From positions 62,001-126,000 of the forward strand of contig JAIOIE010000008.1 of assembly GCA_019912665.1 (NCBI GenBank): 64,000 nt of DNA, given 5' to 3'. The position numbers and the translations under genes are program-made. This DNA is from Deltaproteobacteria bacterium. GTDB lineage: Bacteria; Desulfobacterota; GWC2-55-46. Under the pieces are notes generated by a model that was not told the origin of the DNA, ran no database searches, and worked only from the letters and a program-made list of their open reading frames with translations. This document shows, piece after piece, positions 56,267 through 64,000 of the stretch. Numbering within the stretch: the stretch's first letter is position 1; each line of letters starts with the position of its first letter.

Positions 56267-56890
56267 CTGGAATGGAAAAAAAGCCTTTCAGAGGCTATCG
56301 AAGCTGTACGGGGAGGCACTAGGCTCCCTCTCCTGGTCTTTACGTCAAAGGGGTGCGAGGGTTCCGGGAAGACCATGGACGAGGTATTGACTAACGAATC
56401 CGTCATCGCCGCCATCGAGCGCGAGTGCGTGCCGGTGCGGATAGACGCGGAGGAGAACCGCGAGATGGCCGAGCGCTTCAGGGTGGGCTGGACTCCGGCT
56501 TTCGTGGTCTGCGACGACGAAGGGAACGCCCTTGAGCGCTGGGAGGGATATATCCCGGCCGAGGACTTCATCCCGCAGCTCATTATCGCCAAAGGCCTCT
56601 CGGCCTTTCATCTCGGCAGGCACGAGGAGGCGGTCCGCGAGTTCCAGATGCTGGTGGAGGACTATCCCGGCTCGGAGCTCGTCCCCGAGGCCGAGTATTA
56701 CCTTGGCGCCGCAACCTTTAAGCTAACCGGCGAGACCAATAAGCTCTCGGAGGTCTGCCGCGACCTCATAATGACGCACCCGGAGAGCACCTGGACGAAA
56801 AGATGCTCCCTTTGGGGCCGCGACTCGAATTACCTCCGGCCTTTCGTCGGGTACAACGGCGGCGGGTCCGCGGGGAGCGGCGCCTACTGA
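56267..56890 (+). CDS. Thioredoxin-fold protein with C-terminal helical repeats (possible CTG start)
   Basis: About 207 residues. The N-terminal half is thioredoxin-like: an EWKKSLSEAI opening, VFTSKGCEGS at the active-site position (CxxS, one Cys missing) and the cis-Pro in VGWTPAF. The second half has TPR-like helices (AFHLGRHEEAVREFQMLVEDY) and a Gly-rich end. After the repeat no canonical start occurs in this frame; GGAGGTGGGAG is followed by CTG at 56267 just before the conserved EW. An ATG at 56162 inside the repeat is the alternative. Without a CxxC it probably binds partners or forms mixed disulfides rather than acting as a reductase. Confidence 0.75.
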   Translation: MEWKKSLSEAIEAVRGGTRLPLLVFTSKGCEGSGKTMDEVLTNESVIAAIERECVPVRIDAEENREMAERFRVGWTPAFVVCDDEGNALERWEGYIPAEDFIPQLIIAKGLSAFHLGRHEEAVREFQMLVEDYPGSELVPEAEYYLGAATFKLTGETNKLSEVCRDLIMTHPESTWTKRCSLWGRDSNYLRPFVGYNGGGSAGSGAY

Positions 56891-56906
56891 GGGACGAGTC
56901 GCCAGA

Positions 56907-56940
56907 TAAAAAAAAGGGGCGCGGGATGGGCCCGCGCCCC
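56907..56940. terminator. Bidirectional terminator
   Basis: GGGGCGCGGG and CCCGCGCCCC form a 10-bp stem; nine T follow on the minus strand, so it chiefly ends the pilB transcript. It also follows the thioredoxin-like gene. Confidence 0.85.
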
Positions 56941-56947
56941 TGAATGA

Positions 56948-57070
56948 GTTGTTAGAAAACAGATATTCCGAGGGCCGAGGCAGGGTGGAAGTAAAAAGAG
57001 GCGCATCTATGACAATATATGGGGTTTTTATCCGCCCTAACCAGGTGACTCGGGGATAATAGAAATTTTT
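56948..57070. repeat. Family C repeat, degenerate copy 3
   Basis: AAGTAAAAAGAGGCGCATCT facing ATATGGGGTTTTTATCC, with GACTCGGGGATAATAGAAATTTTTA at one end, follows the family C plan with many changes. It lies between the terminator and the pilB stop. Confidence 0.55.
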
Positions 57071-57079
57071 AATGCCCCG

Positions 57080-58768
57080 CTATTCCCTGTCCTCGTTCAG
57101 ATATACGACTCTTCCGAGCTCATCGAGCGTGGTGACGCCCTCAAGCACCTTCCGGAGCCCGTCCTTCTGGAGTGTGACCATGCCCTCCTCCAGGGCGGCG
57201 GCGTATATCTCCTCCTCGGGCGCGTCGGTCGATATGAGCTTCCTTATATTCCGGTCCACTACGAGTATCTCGAAAACGCCGACCCTGCCGTAGAAACCGC
57301 TCCCCCCGCACTTTCCGCACCCTTTGCCCCGGTATAGCTTCGTCTTCGGGGGGAAATACCCGGCCTCGTCAGGTCCGGGCGCGTACGGGGCCTTGCAGTG
57401 GTCGCATATCCTCCTTACGAGCCTCTGCGCCACTATGCCGTTCAGGGCCGAGGCCACCATGTAACCCGGTATCCCCATGTTCTTTAGCCTCGTGACCGAG
57501 GAGACGGCGTCGTTTGTGTGAAGCGTCGAGAAGACGAGGTGCCCGGTCATCGAGGCCTGGTGGGCTATGAGCGCGGTCTCCGCGTCCCTCATTTCGCCGA
57601 CCAGAATCACGTCCGGGTCCTGCCGGAGGACCGACCTCAGTGTGTGGGCGAATGTCAGCCCGGCTTTTTCGTTCACGGCCACCTGGCTAACGTCCCGGAG
57701 CTCGTACTCTAGCGGGTCCTCTATGGTGATGATATTGATCTTGTCGTTCTTTATGTGGGAGACCATAGCGTAGAGCGACGATGTCTTCCCGCTCCCAGTG
57801 GGCCCGGTTACTATTACGACGCCCTGCGGCCTCTTTATTATGCCGAGGAGGCGCTTTGAGTCGACATTGGAGAAGCCCAGCCTGTCGAGCCCGAGCGCCG
57901 CGGCCTTGGGGTCGAGGACCCTCATGACGACCGTCTCGCCGTACTGAGTGGGAAGGGTGGATACCCGAAGGTCCAGGGACTTCTTCCCGAGCCTCACCTT
58001 TATTCTCCCGTCCTGGGAGGTCCTCCTCTCGGCGATGTCCATCTTGGCCATCACCTTTATCCTGGAGACCGCCGGGCCGTTGACCCATTTCGGGAGCTGC
58101 ATTACCTCCCTCATGATGCCGTCTATCCTGAACCTGAGTTTTACGAAGTTCTCCTGGGGCTCGATATGTATGTCGCTCGCACGGAGGTCTATTGCCTGAA
58201 TGATTATCGAGTCCACCATCTTTATGATGGGGGGAGTGGTGCTCTTCTGTATGAAGTTCGAGAGGTCGTCGAACTCCGGCTCGTGGACCACCTCGACGTA
58301 CTGGTCCTTCCTCAGGTCCTGGACAAGGTTTTCTATGGGCTCGTTCAGGCGGTAATACCTGTTTATGGCGGTAGTCACGTCAGCGATGGTCGCGACATAG
58401 GGCTTCACTTCCAGGCTGGTCGAGAAGCGCAGGTCGTCTATCGCGTTGAGGTTAAGGGGGTCCGACATGGCGACGTTCAGGACCTTCCCTTCCCTCGATA
58501 GCGGAATGAGGAGGTACTTCTTGCTTATGGATTCAGGGACCAGCTTGAGCGCATCGGGGTCTATGGCGGAATCGATTTCTATGAATGGCAGGTTGAGCTG
58601 GAATGAAAGCGTCTGGGCGATGTCCATCTCGGTCGCATACCCCTTGCTCACGAGTATGCTGCCGAGCCGCTTCCCCTTGCGTTTACTCTCTTTAAGCGCC
58701 TCTTCGACCTGGTCCCTGCTGAGGAGTCCGGACTCGACGAGGATTTCGCCTATTTTTTTGACTGCCAT
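57080..58768 (-). CDS. pilB: Type IV pilus assembly ATPase PilB (GspE family)
   Basis: A 562-residue secretion ATPase that powers pilus extension. It has the N-terminal MshEN/T2SSE_N domain (LGSILVSKGYATEMDIAQTL), then the ATPase core: GPTGSGKTSS (Walker A), EDPLEY (Asp box), DPDVILVGEMRD (Walker B) and HTNDA (His box). A zinc-binding set of four Cys (CDHC, CGKC) lies near the end. Normal length. No other pilus genes are in the window. The gene is preceded by a tRNA gene. Confidence 0.94.
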   Translation of the reverse strand: MAVKKIGEILVESGLLSRDQVEEALKESKRKGKRLGSILVSKGYATEMDIAQTLSFQLNLPFIEIDSAIDPDALKLVPESISKKYLLIPLSREGKVLNVAMSDPLNLNAIDDLRFSTSLEVKPYVATIADVTTAINRYYRLNEPIENLVQDLRKDQYVEVVHEPEFDDLSNFIQKSTTPPIIKMVDSIIIQAIDLRASDIHIEPQENFVKLRFRIDGIMREVMQLPKWVNGPAVSRIKVMAKMDIAERRTSQDGRIKVRLGKKSLDLRVSTLPTQYGETVVMRVLDPKAAALGLDRLGFSNVDSKRLLGIIKRPQGVVIVTGPTGSGKTSSLYAMVSHIKNDKINIITIEDPLEYELRDVSQVAVNEKAGLTFAHTLRSVLRQDPDVILVGEMRDAETALIAHQASMTGHLVFSTLHTNDAVSSVTRLKNMGIPGYMVASALNGIVAQRLVRRICDHCKAPYAPGPDEAGYFPPKTKLYRGKGCGKCGGSGFYGRVGVFEILVVDRNIRKLISTDAPEEEIYAAALEEGMVTLQKDGLRKVLEGVTTLDELGRVVYLNEDRE

Positions 58769-58893
58769 CAGGTTAATTCACTGTTCTTTCGGGTTACGGC
58801 ACCAGGCGCTTCGGATTCCGTTTCTTGGAATAAGCCGTTGAAAAAATATATGAGCGCGTCCGGAAAGGCACCTTTCAGGAGCGGGGCAAGTTC

Positions 58894-58969
58894 TGGTGGA
58901 GGGTACCGGGATCGAACCGGTGGCCTGCTGATTGCGAACCAGCCGCTCTCCCATCTGAGCTAACCCCCC
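58894..58969 (-). tRNA. tRNA-Ala (CGC)
   Basis: A 76-base tRNA with encoded CCA. The anticodon loop TTCGCAA carries CGC; acceptor GGGGGGT pairs with ACCCTCC with one wobble, and GGTTCGATCC forms the T arm. The anticodon stem contains one G-T pair. It reads GCG codons, complementing the TGC tRNA in the rRNA operon. Confidence 0.93.
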
Positions 58970-59114
58970 GGGCAATGACACAATAGCTATTCTTATCAAA
59001 AAAAAGGAAACCCCGCAAGTGTTTATTGGGCCGTTTCAGGCAAAAAAAACACAATTTTACGGGCGAGGGGGCTAACAGGCAAAAATATTACCATTCGGGG
59101 AGACCCGCTTCCGG

Positions 59115-60002
59115 TCAGCTAAGGTATGCCTTCATCCCGGTTTCAAGGCTTTCCGGGGCGATTCCGAACACCTCTACAAGGGCGTTCAAGGAGGTGGTAT
59201 TGTCTTCCAGGAGCATCTTTAAAGCCTCCCTCGAGACGGGGGGCCTGGGGAGGAGTTTTTCCAAAACAAGGGCGTTCAAGGTCATTAGCCGCATGGGCAC
59301 GTGCACCTTTCGCGGCCTCCTGCCGATCACTGCGCCTATCCTGTCTATGACATCGTCAAGCGTGAGCGCCTCTGGCCCCGCCAGGTCGAGCGACTTTCCT
59401 CCCGCTTCCTTCTTCGCAAGCGACATTGCGAACGCGCGGGAGACGTCCCTTACCGATACCGGCTGCATCCTGCCTCTGCCGTCACCGGGCACGAAAACTG
59501 CCGGGAGAAGCCTCATGGCACGGGCGAAGATGGTCGTAAAATGGTCCCCCCTGCCGAAAATGACAGAGGGCCTGAATATCGTATAGTCGAGTCCGGATGA
59601 GCGGACAAGCTCCTCGGCCTCCCACTTGGTCCTGTGGTATTCGCTTCCGGATGAGGCCCGGGCGCCGAGCGCGCTCATGTGTATGAGCCTGGCAATACCC
59701 ATGCCCCTGCACGCGTCGATAACGTTACGCGTCCCGTCCACGTGGACGGCCCTGTATGTAGAGCCCCTCTCCTCGTTCAGTATGCCCACGAGGTGGATGA
59801 CTGCCTCCACGTCCGGCGTGACGGCTTTCAAGAGCGTCGTGATGCTCGTAACATCGCCCCTTGCGAGTTCACACCCTGCCTCCTTGAGCGCAATCGCGCG
59901 CTCCGGGCGCCTTGAGAGGCAGCGCACGCTTCTTCCCTCGAGGAGGAGCTCCATTGCCAGGCTGCTACCGACGAAACCTGTTCCGCCGGTAAGGAGGATC
60001 AT
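59115..60002 (-). CDS. NDUFA9-like NAD(P)-binding epimerase/dehydratase protein
   Basis: A 295-residue atypical short-chain dehydrogenase. The Rossmann motif is TGGTGFVGS at 4-12 and YHRTK gives the Tyr/Lys pair; the remainder (GRGDHFTTIFARAMRLLP, GRGRMQPVSVRDV) fits the complex I NDUFA9-like subfamily. In bacteria these often act in quinone or isoprenoid metabolism, though substrates are mostly unknown. The ATG overlaps the stop of the response regulator by four bases, so it belongs to the two-component operon. Confidence 0.84.
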   Translation of the reverse strand: MILLTGGTGFVGSSLAMELLLEGRSVRCLSRRPERAIALKEAGCELARGDVTSITTLLKAVTPDVEAVIHLVGILNEERGSTYRAVHVDGTRNVIDACRGMGIARLIHMSALGARASSGSEYHRTKWEAEELVRSSGLDYTIFRPSVIFGRGDHFTTIFARAMRLLPAVFVPGDGRGRMQPVSVRDVSRAFAMSLAKKEAGGKSLDLAGPEALTLDDVIDRIGAVIGRRPRKVHVPMRLMTLNALVLEKLLPRPPVSREALKMLLEDNTTSLNALVEVFGIAPESLETGMKAYLS

Positions 60003-60361
60003 TGTTTCTTTCCGAGGATTTCCCTGATGGTCTGCTTGAGTTCCGTGAGGTCCGACGACTTCGTGATGTAGGCGTCTGACGCCCACGTGCCGAAGTCGTG
60101 CTTGTAGTGCGGGTACGCCGTGCATAGTATGACCGGCAGGTCCTTCCACTTCTCCTTCACGCGGCGGAGCACCTCCACCCCGTCCATGCCGGGCATCTTG
60201 ATATCAAGGAGCACCAGGTCTATCGAGTCCTTTTCGAGCTTCTCGAGTGACTCTTCGCCCGAGGCGGCCAGGTCGACATCCCAGCCCTCGTCTTCGAGCT
60301 CCTCCTTGTAAAGGAGCCGGAGCCCCTCTTCGTCATCGACAACAAGGATCCTTTTCTTCAT
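59999..60361 (-). CDS. Response-regulator receiver protein
   Basis: A 120-residue CheY-like protein with VVDDEE, the phosphoacceptor in VLLDIKMPGMDG, Thr in LCTAY and Lys in ITKSS. It has no DNA-binding or enzymatic output. It lies between the histidine kinase gene (32 bases upstream) and the NDUFA9-like gene (overlapping), so the kinase is its probable phosphodonor. Confidence 0.88.
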   Translation of the reverse strand: MKKRILVVDDEEGLRLLYKEELEDEGWDVDLAASGEESLEKLEKDSIDLVLLDIKMPGMDGVEVLRRVKEKWKDLPVILCTAYPHYKHDFGTWASDAYITKSSDLTELKQTIREILGKKQ

Positions 60362-60393
60362 AAAAACTCCATGTCACTGGAAATCCGCGCCGG

Positions 60394-61638
60394 TCAGACC
60401 GCCCGGCCCGCCTCGACTGGCGGCATATCAGAAGACACCAGCGCCGCGCCCGAATAAGGCAGCGTAACGGTGAAAGAAGCCCCGCGGCCCTCGTTACGGA
60501 CCTCGATCCCCCCTCTGTGCCTCGTTATGATGGAGTTGGCTATCGGCAGGCCCAGGCCGGTGCCGTGCTTTTTCGTGGTGAAGAAGGGGTTGAAGATGTA
60601 CCCGATGTGCTTCGGGTCGATGCCGCCGCCCGTGTCGGAGACCTCCGCGACAGCGAAATCGCCGGAGCGGGAGGTTACGATCTTGAGCATGCCTCCCTTC
60701 TCCATCGACTGTATCGCATTGGCTATTATGTTGTCAAAAGCTATCTTCATCTGCTCCCTGTCGGCCAGCACCGGAAGCGGCGCATGGATCGAGCGCCTCT
60801 CGACGGTTATGCCGTGCGCCGAAAACTCGTCGGCAAAGATATTGAGCGCCTCGTCCACTATGCTGTTAAGGTCATCCGGCTTAAGCTCCACGAGGTTGTC
60901 CTTGAGGAACCGGATGATGCCGTTCATTATCTTTTCTATGCGGCCTATCTCATGCGACATCTTCTCGATGTAGACAAGGCCGGGAGAGCCGGACGGGAGC
61001 TGCCTTTTGAGCCTGGCCGCATACCCGCCGAGGCTCAATAGCGGATTCCGTATCTCGTGCGCCATGGTGGCCGCCATGTCGCCGAGCGCGAGGAGCTTCT
61101 CCGAGCTTGCGAGCTTTGCCTGGATTTCCATGAGCTCGGAATGAGCCCTTCTATGGTCCTCCAGGAGCCCAGCGTTCCTTACCATGAGCGCCGCCTGGAT
61201 TGCAGCGACCTTGAGAAGCTGCTTATTTGTGAGCGTGAGCCTCGTCCTCTCCCTCGACTTGAGATACACGACGCCGAAAAACGAACCCTTGCCGCCGAGG
61301 GGATATACGAGCGCGGTGCTCACGCCTTCGAGGCCGCGGTCCGGAATGCCCTCCCAGAGAGCTCCCTCGGGACCCTTCTGCGCCTCAACCAGGGTCCCTT
61401 TTTCCATCGCGACCGCGGGGAGCCCCTCGCCCTTTCCGTAGGAGAGGACCCCGGTCGTGCAAAGCCCGCTCGACGAGGCGGCGAGCTTAAGCCCCCCGCC
61501 CTCGCCCGCCAGGAAAAAAATGCACTGGTCGAAATGGAACTTCCGGGCAAAGAGCCTGGCTGCCCTTTCAAGCCTCTCTTCGAGCGTTCCGCCGGAGGCG
61601 GCGAGCTCGTTTACTTTCTCTATTATATCATATTCCAT
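60394..61638 (-). CDS. GAF-domain sensor histidine kinase
   Basis: A protein of about 414 residues without membrane helices. A GAF domain (about 15-165) is followed by a short coiled coil, the dimerisation/phosphoacceptor helix MAHEIRNPLLS (His near 200) and an HATPase with N box (NIIANAIQS), G1 (DTGGGID) and G2 (GTGLGLPI). It should sense a cytoplasmic small molecule or redox state and phosphorylate the downstream receiver. The ATG at 61638 or one three codons upstream is the start. Confidence 0.9.
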   Translation of the reverse strand: MEYDIIEKVNELAASGGTLEERLERAARLFARKFHFDQCIFFLAGEGGGLKLAASSSGLCTTGVLSYGKGEGLPAVAMEKGTLVEAQKGPEGALWEGIPDRGLEGVSTALVYPLGGKGSFFGVVYLKSRERTRLTLTNKQLLKVAAIQAALMVRNAGLLEDHRRAHSELMEIQAKLASSEKLLALGDMAATMAHEIRNPLLSLGGYAARLKRQLPSGSPGLVYIEKMSHEIGRIEKIMNGIIRFLKDNLVELKPDDLNSIVDEALNIFADEFSAHGITVERRSIHAPLPVLADREQMKIAFDNIIANAIQSMEKGGMLKIVTSRSGDFAVAEVSDTGGGIDPKHIGYIFNPFFTTKKHGTGLGLPIANSIITRHRGGIEVRNEGRGASFTVTLPYSGAALVSSDMPPVEAGRAV

Positions 61639-61676
61639 TGAAACCACGGCCTACAGCGGTTCGGAAACAGGGGCGG

Positions 61677-62675
61677 TCAGACCTTCGCCTCTCTAAGGAA
61701 CTTGGCTGCCTCTTCCGGCGGGGTCGGGTTGATGTAAAAGCCCGAGCCCCACTCGAACCCCGCCAGCTTCGTGAGCTTCGGTATAAGCTCGAAATGCCAA
61801 TGGTAGAACTGGGACGAGCCGTCCTTCACAGGCGCGGCGTGCAGGATGAAGTTGTACGGCGGGAAATTAAGGACCTTGTCTATTCTCTTCAAGACGTCCG
61901 AAAAGATGAGCGCGAGGTTCTCGTACTGGTGCTTCTGGGAATTCTCGAAGCTCGACTCGTGGACCTTGGGCATTATCCATATCTCGAAGGGAGCCTTCGG
62001 CGCGTAGGGGGTTATGGCCAGGAAGTCCCTGTTCTCCGAGACCACGCGCACGCCCTGCATCGTCTCCTGCCTTATTATGTCGCAAAAGACGCACCGCTCC
62101 TTGAAGTTGAAGTATTCGAGCGCGCCGTCGAGCTCCTCGGCGACCCTCTTCGGGATGATGGGGAGGGCTATAAGCTGCGAGTGGCTGTGCTCCAGGGTCG
62201 CGCCGGCGGCCTCGCCGTGGTTCTTGAATATGAGTATATACCGGAGGCGCTGGTCTTTTTTAAGGTCTATTATCCTGTCCCTGTACGCCCAGAGCACTTC
62301 CTCGAACTGCTGCGGGGAGATGCGGGCCAGGGTGTCAGTGTGCTGCGGAGACTCTATGATTACCTCGTGGGCGCCCACGCCGCTCATCTTGTCGTAGACG
62401 CCGTCGCCCTCCCTGTTGAGCTCGCCCTCGACCTTCAAGGCAGGGTACTTGTTCGGGACCACGCGCACGTGCCAGCCGGAGGAGTTGGGCGTCCCCCCGT
62501 TCTTCCTGTACGCGAGCACCTCGGACGGGGTCTTCGGTTCATTGCCAGGGCAGAAAGGGCAGAAGCCGGCCTTAAGCGTGGGCTGAGTGAACTCGAACTC
62601 CGACGGGCGCTTTCCGCGCTCGGTCGAGATGATGACCCATCTTCCGACAATCGGGTCTTTTCTTAGTTCTGGCAT
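61677..62675 (-). CDS. galT: Galactose-1-phosphate uridylyltransferase
   Basis: A 332-residue HIT-superfamily enzyme that exchanges UMP between UDP-glucose and galactose-1-phosphate. The active-site HSHSQ motif (nucleophilic His) is in EHSHSQLIALP; zinc-binding CPFCPGNE and CVFCD are present, as is the final HWHFEL segment. Normal length. It follows the DksA-like gene on the same strand and precedes the kinase gene. No other galactose genes are here, so a role in nucleotide-sugar supply for surface polysaccharides is likely. Confidence 0.92.
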   Translation of the reverse strand: MPELRKDPIVGRWVIISTERGKRPSEFEFTQPTLKAGFCPFCPGNEPKTPSEVLAYRKNGGTPNSSGWHVRVVPNKYPALKVEGELNREGDGVYDKMSGVGAHEVIIESPQHTDTLARISPQQFEEVLWAYRDRIIDLKKDQRLRYILIFKNHGEAAGATLEHSHSQLIALPIIPKRVAEELDGALEYFNFKERCVFCDIIRQETMQGVRVVSENRDFLAITPYAPKAPFEIWIMPKVHESSFENSQKHQYENLALIFSDVLKRIDKVLNFPPYNFILHAAPVKDGSSQFYHWHFELIPKLTKLAGFEWGSGFYINPTPPEEAAKFLREAKV

Positions 62676-62760
62676 TATTTTTCCCCGCAGAAAAAGAGGC
62701 GATTGGAGGAGGTGAGCGGGAACTGGAGCTAAAGGGATCGAGGAGAGCCGGTTTTCCTAG

Positions 62761-63129
62761 CTAAGCATTTCTCGCCTTTTCGAATTCTTCTTCTTCCTTC
62801 TTGCATTCTATGCAGCAGGTGGTGACCGGTCTTGCCTCGAGCCTCTTCTCCGATATGTCCTCGCCGCAGAGTTCGCAGACGCCGTAAGTGCCGTCGTCTA
62901 TCCTCTTGAGAGCCTCCTTGATTTTGGTTATGAGCTTTCTTTCCCTGTCCTTGACGCGAAGCAGGAAGTTCCTGTCCGTCTCAAGGGAGGCGCGGTCCGT
63001 GGGGTCGGGGAAGTTCTCTTCCTTCCCGCTCATCCCTGAAACGGTCTTTTCCGCCTCGCTCAAGAGCTCTTCGAGTTTTTCATTGAGGAGGATCTTGAAG
63101 TACTCGAGCCTGTCCCTTTCCATAATCAA
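62761..63129 (-). CDS. DksA/TraR C4-type zinc-finger protein
   Basis: A 122-residue protein with an N-terminal coiled coil and a C-terminal C4 zinc finger: CELC and CCIEC. DksA-type proteins enter the RNA polymerase secondary channel and modulate transcription with ppGpp. The coiled-coil tip lacks an obvious DxxDxA motif (it reads DPTDRASLE), which is still close to the functional form in DksA. An 85-base gap separates it from galT. Confidence 0.88.
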   Translation of the reverse strand: MIMERDRLEYFKILLNEKLEELLSEAEKTVSGMSGKEENFPDPTDRASLETDRNFLLRVKDRERKLITKIKEALKRIDDGTYGVCELCGEDISEKRLEARPVTTCCIECKKEEEEFEKARNA

Positions 63130-63238
63130 AGAGTATATCCGAAAAGGCCTCCTGATGTAAATAGTAATCTATGTTCTTTATTTTCGCCGCGTTTCACGCG
63201 GACCTGACCTTATGAACATGGGAAAGAGACGAGGCGCG

Positions 63239-63721
63239 CTAAGGCTCTCCCTCGCGCATGTAGTCGCCGCTCTTGCCGCCGGTCTTCCTTACAAGCCTTA
63301 TATCGGTAAGCTCCATGCCCTTATCGGCGGCCTTGCACATGTCGTATATGGTAAGGGCCGCGACCGAAACGGCCGTAAGGGCCTCCATCTCGACGCCGGT
63401 CCTCGATGCCACCCTGGCGGTCGCCGTTATGTCGATTCCGGGCGGGTCCATGACGGGCTCGAACTCCACCTCCACGCTCGTCACGTTCAGCGGATGGCAG
63501 AGCGGTATGAGCTCGCCCGTCCTCTTGGCGGCCATTATACCGGCGACCCTTGCGACGCCGAGGACGTCCCCTTTTTTCATCTCGTTCGCGAGGACGAGGT
63601 CCAGGGTCTCCCTTTTCATAAGGACCCTCCCCTTTGCCATCGCGACCCTTTCGGTCACGTCCTTGGCCGTCACGTCTACCATGCGCGCCTTGCCGCGCCC
63701 GTCTATATGGGTAAGAGCCAT
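63239..63721 (-). CDS. moaC: Cyclic pyranopterin monophosphate synthase MoaC
   Basis: A 160-residue molybdenum-cofactor enzyme that completes cyclic pyranopterin formation after MoaA. Family motifs are intact: [53 protein letters not shown] and the conserved KTGGKSGDY end. It implies molybdoenzymes in the genome, none of which are in this window. No moaA neighbour. Confidence 0.95.
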   Translation of the reverse strand: MALTHIDGRGKARMVDVTAKDVTERVAMAKGRVLMKRETLDLVLANEMKKGDVLGVARVAGIMAAKRTGELIPLCHPLNVTSVEVEFEPVMDPPGIDITATARVASRTGVEMEALTAVSVAALTIYDMCKAADKGMELTDIRLVRKTGGKSGDYMREGEP

Positions 63722-63773
63722 CTAAAGCCCTCCTTTACGCAATAAAGCCTCAGGCTGCCGGGAACCGGCGCCC

Positions 63774-64000
63774 TCAGTTGCCCGCCTCCACGATGCGGCC
63801 GTTCTCCACTGTGAGGATGAAGAGCCTCTTTTCGGCCTCCCTCCTCGGATTAAAGGAAATGGCGCCTGTCGCGCCCCTGAACTCCCTGAGTCCCTTGAGC
63901 CTGTCCCTCACGTCCTCCCTGCCGTAGCCCGGGCCGGAGCCCGTGACGGCATGAAGGAGCATCCGGGCGGAGTCGAAGGCATGGGCCGAGAGTATGCCGG
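63774..64000 (-). CDS. Periplasmic solute-binding protein, C-terminal part
   Basis: The frame continues beyond the right edge; about 75 C-terminal residues are visible, including AHAFDSARMLLHAV, GLREFRGATGAISFNP and LTVENGRIV. These match the end of Leu/Ile/Val-type ABC transporter binding proteins (Peripla_BP_6). The N-terminus is outside the window. Ligand unknown. Confidence 0.78.
   Translation of the reverse strand, partial: GILSAHAFDSARMLLHAVTGSGPGYGREDVRDRLKGLREFRGATGAISFNPRREAEKRLFILTVENGRIVEAGN

Noticed and set aside
61638-62666. Plus-strand frame of 342 codons opposite galT
   Set aside because: galT has its HSHSQ and zinc motifs on the minus strand; the opposite frame has shadow composition.

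Overview
The window is chromosomal DNA from a GC-rich Gram-negative bacterium that depends heavily on c-type cytochromes. The outer-membrane proteins, the MtrA/MtrB-type cytochrome conduit, the split (archaeal-type) glutamate synthase beside HdrB/HdrC, the PCP_red-domain proteins and the intergenic hairpin repeats all resemble the former Deltaproteobacteria (Desulfobacterota) or a neighbouring phylum. The complete 16S gene at 35484-37041 would settle this by alignment; I cannot name the genus from reading alone. There is no phage, plasmid, transposase or CRISPR array.

Layout. 1-2.7 kb: a universal stress protein and a radical SAM/SPASM protein that overlap and share a C-terminal PCP_red module. 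2.9-7.6 kb (minus): a tightly overlapping operon for a CydA-like cytochrome bd-superfamily protein without CydB, with three membrane or periplasmic c-type cytochromes, one fused to an ethylbenzene-dehydrogenase-type heme b domain. 7.9-14.3 kb (plus): NiFe-hydrogenase maturation genes (protease, hypA, B, F, C, D, E) without a structural hydrogenase. 14.4-22.7 kb: a frameshifted TraF-like outer-membrane protein, a lipoprotein, a zinc dehydrogenase, an ABC exporter, nth, a polyprenyl synthase and a TIGR02757 protein. 22.8-26.7 kb: a cupredoxin, an MtrB-like porin and a decaheme MtrA/DmsE cytochrome. 27-31.7 kb: a small Pyr_excise-family protein, two tandem GT39-like membrane glycosyltransferases and two small proteins. 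31.8-37.4 kb (minus): a complete 16S-Ile-Ala-23S-5S operon with two promoters and both processing stems.

37.5-43 kb (minus): tyrS, ymdB, rny, fthC, a 6S RNA, zapA and zapB. 43.4-48.9 kb (minus): three-part glutamate synthase with HdrB, HdrC and a ferredoxin. 49-58.8 kb: aldehyde dehydrogenase, hflX, an outer-membrane barrel, dinB, a receiver protein, a UPF0114 protein, a thioredoxin-like protein and pilB. 58.9-64 kb: tRNA-Ala(CGC), an NDUFA9-like protein, a response regulator and histidine kinase, galT, a DksA/TraR protein, moaC and the 3' end of a solute-binding protein.

The strongest leads are (1) the CydB-less bd-type operon with its c/b cytochromes and a 37-residue single-helix protein overlapping its first gene; (2) the PCP_red module shared by two unrelated, translationally coupled proteins; (3) split glutamate synthase with HdrBC and no GltD; and (4) three families of structured intergenic repeats, several lying inside operons or right against start codons, where hflX and a thioredoxin-like gene appear to lack a canonical start.
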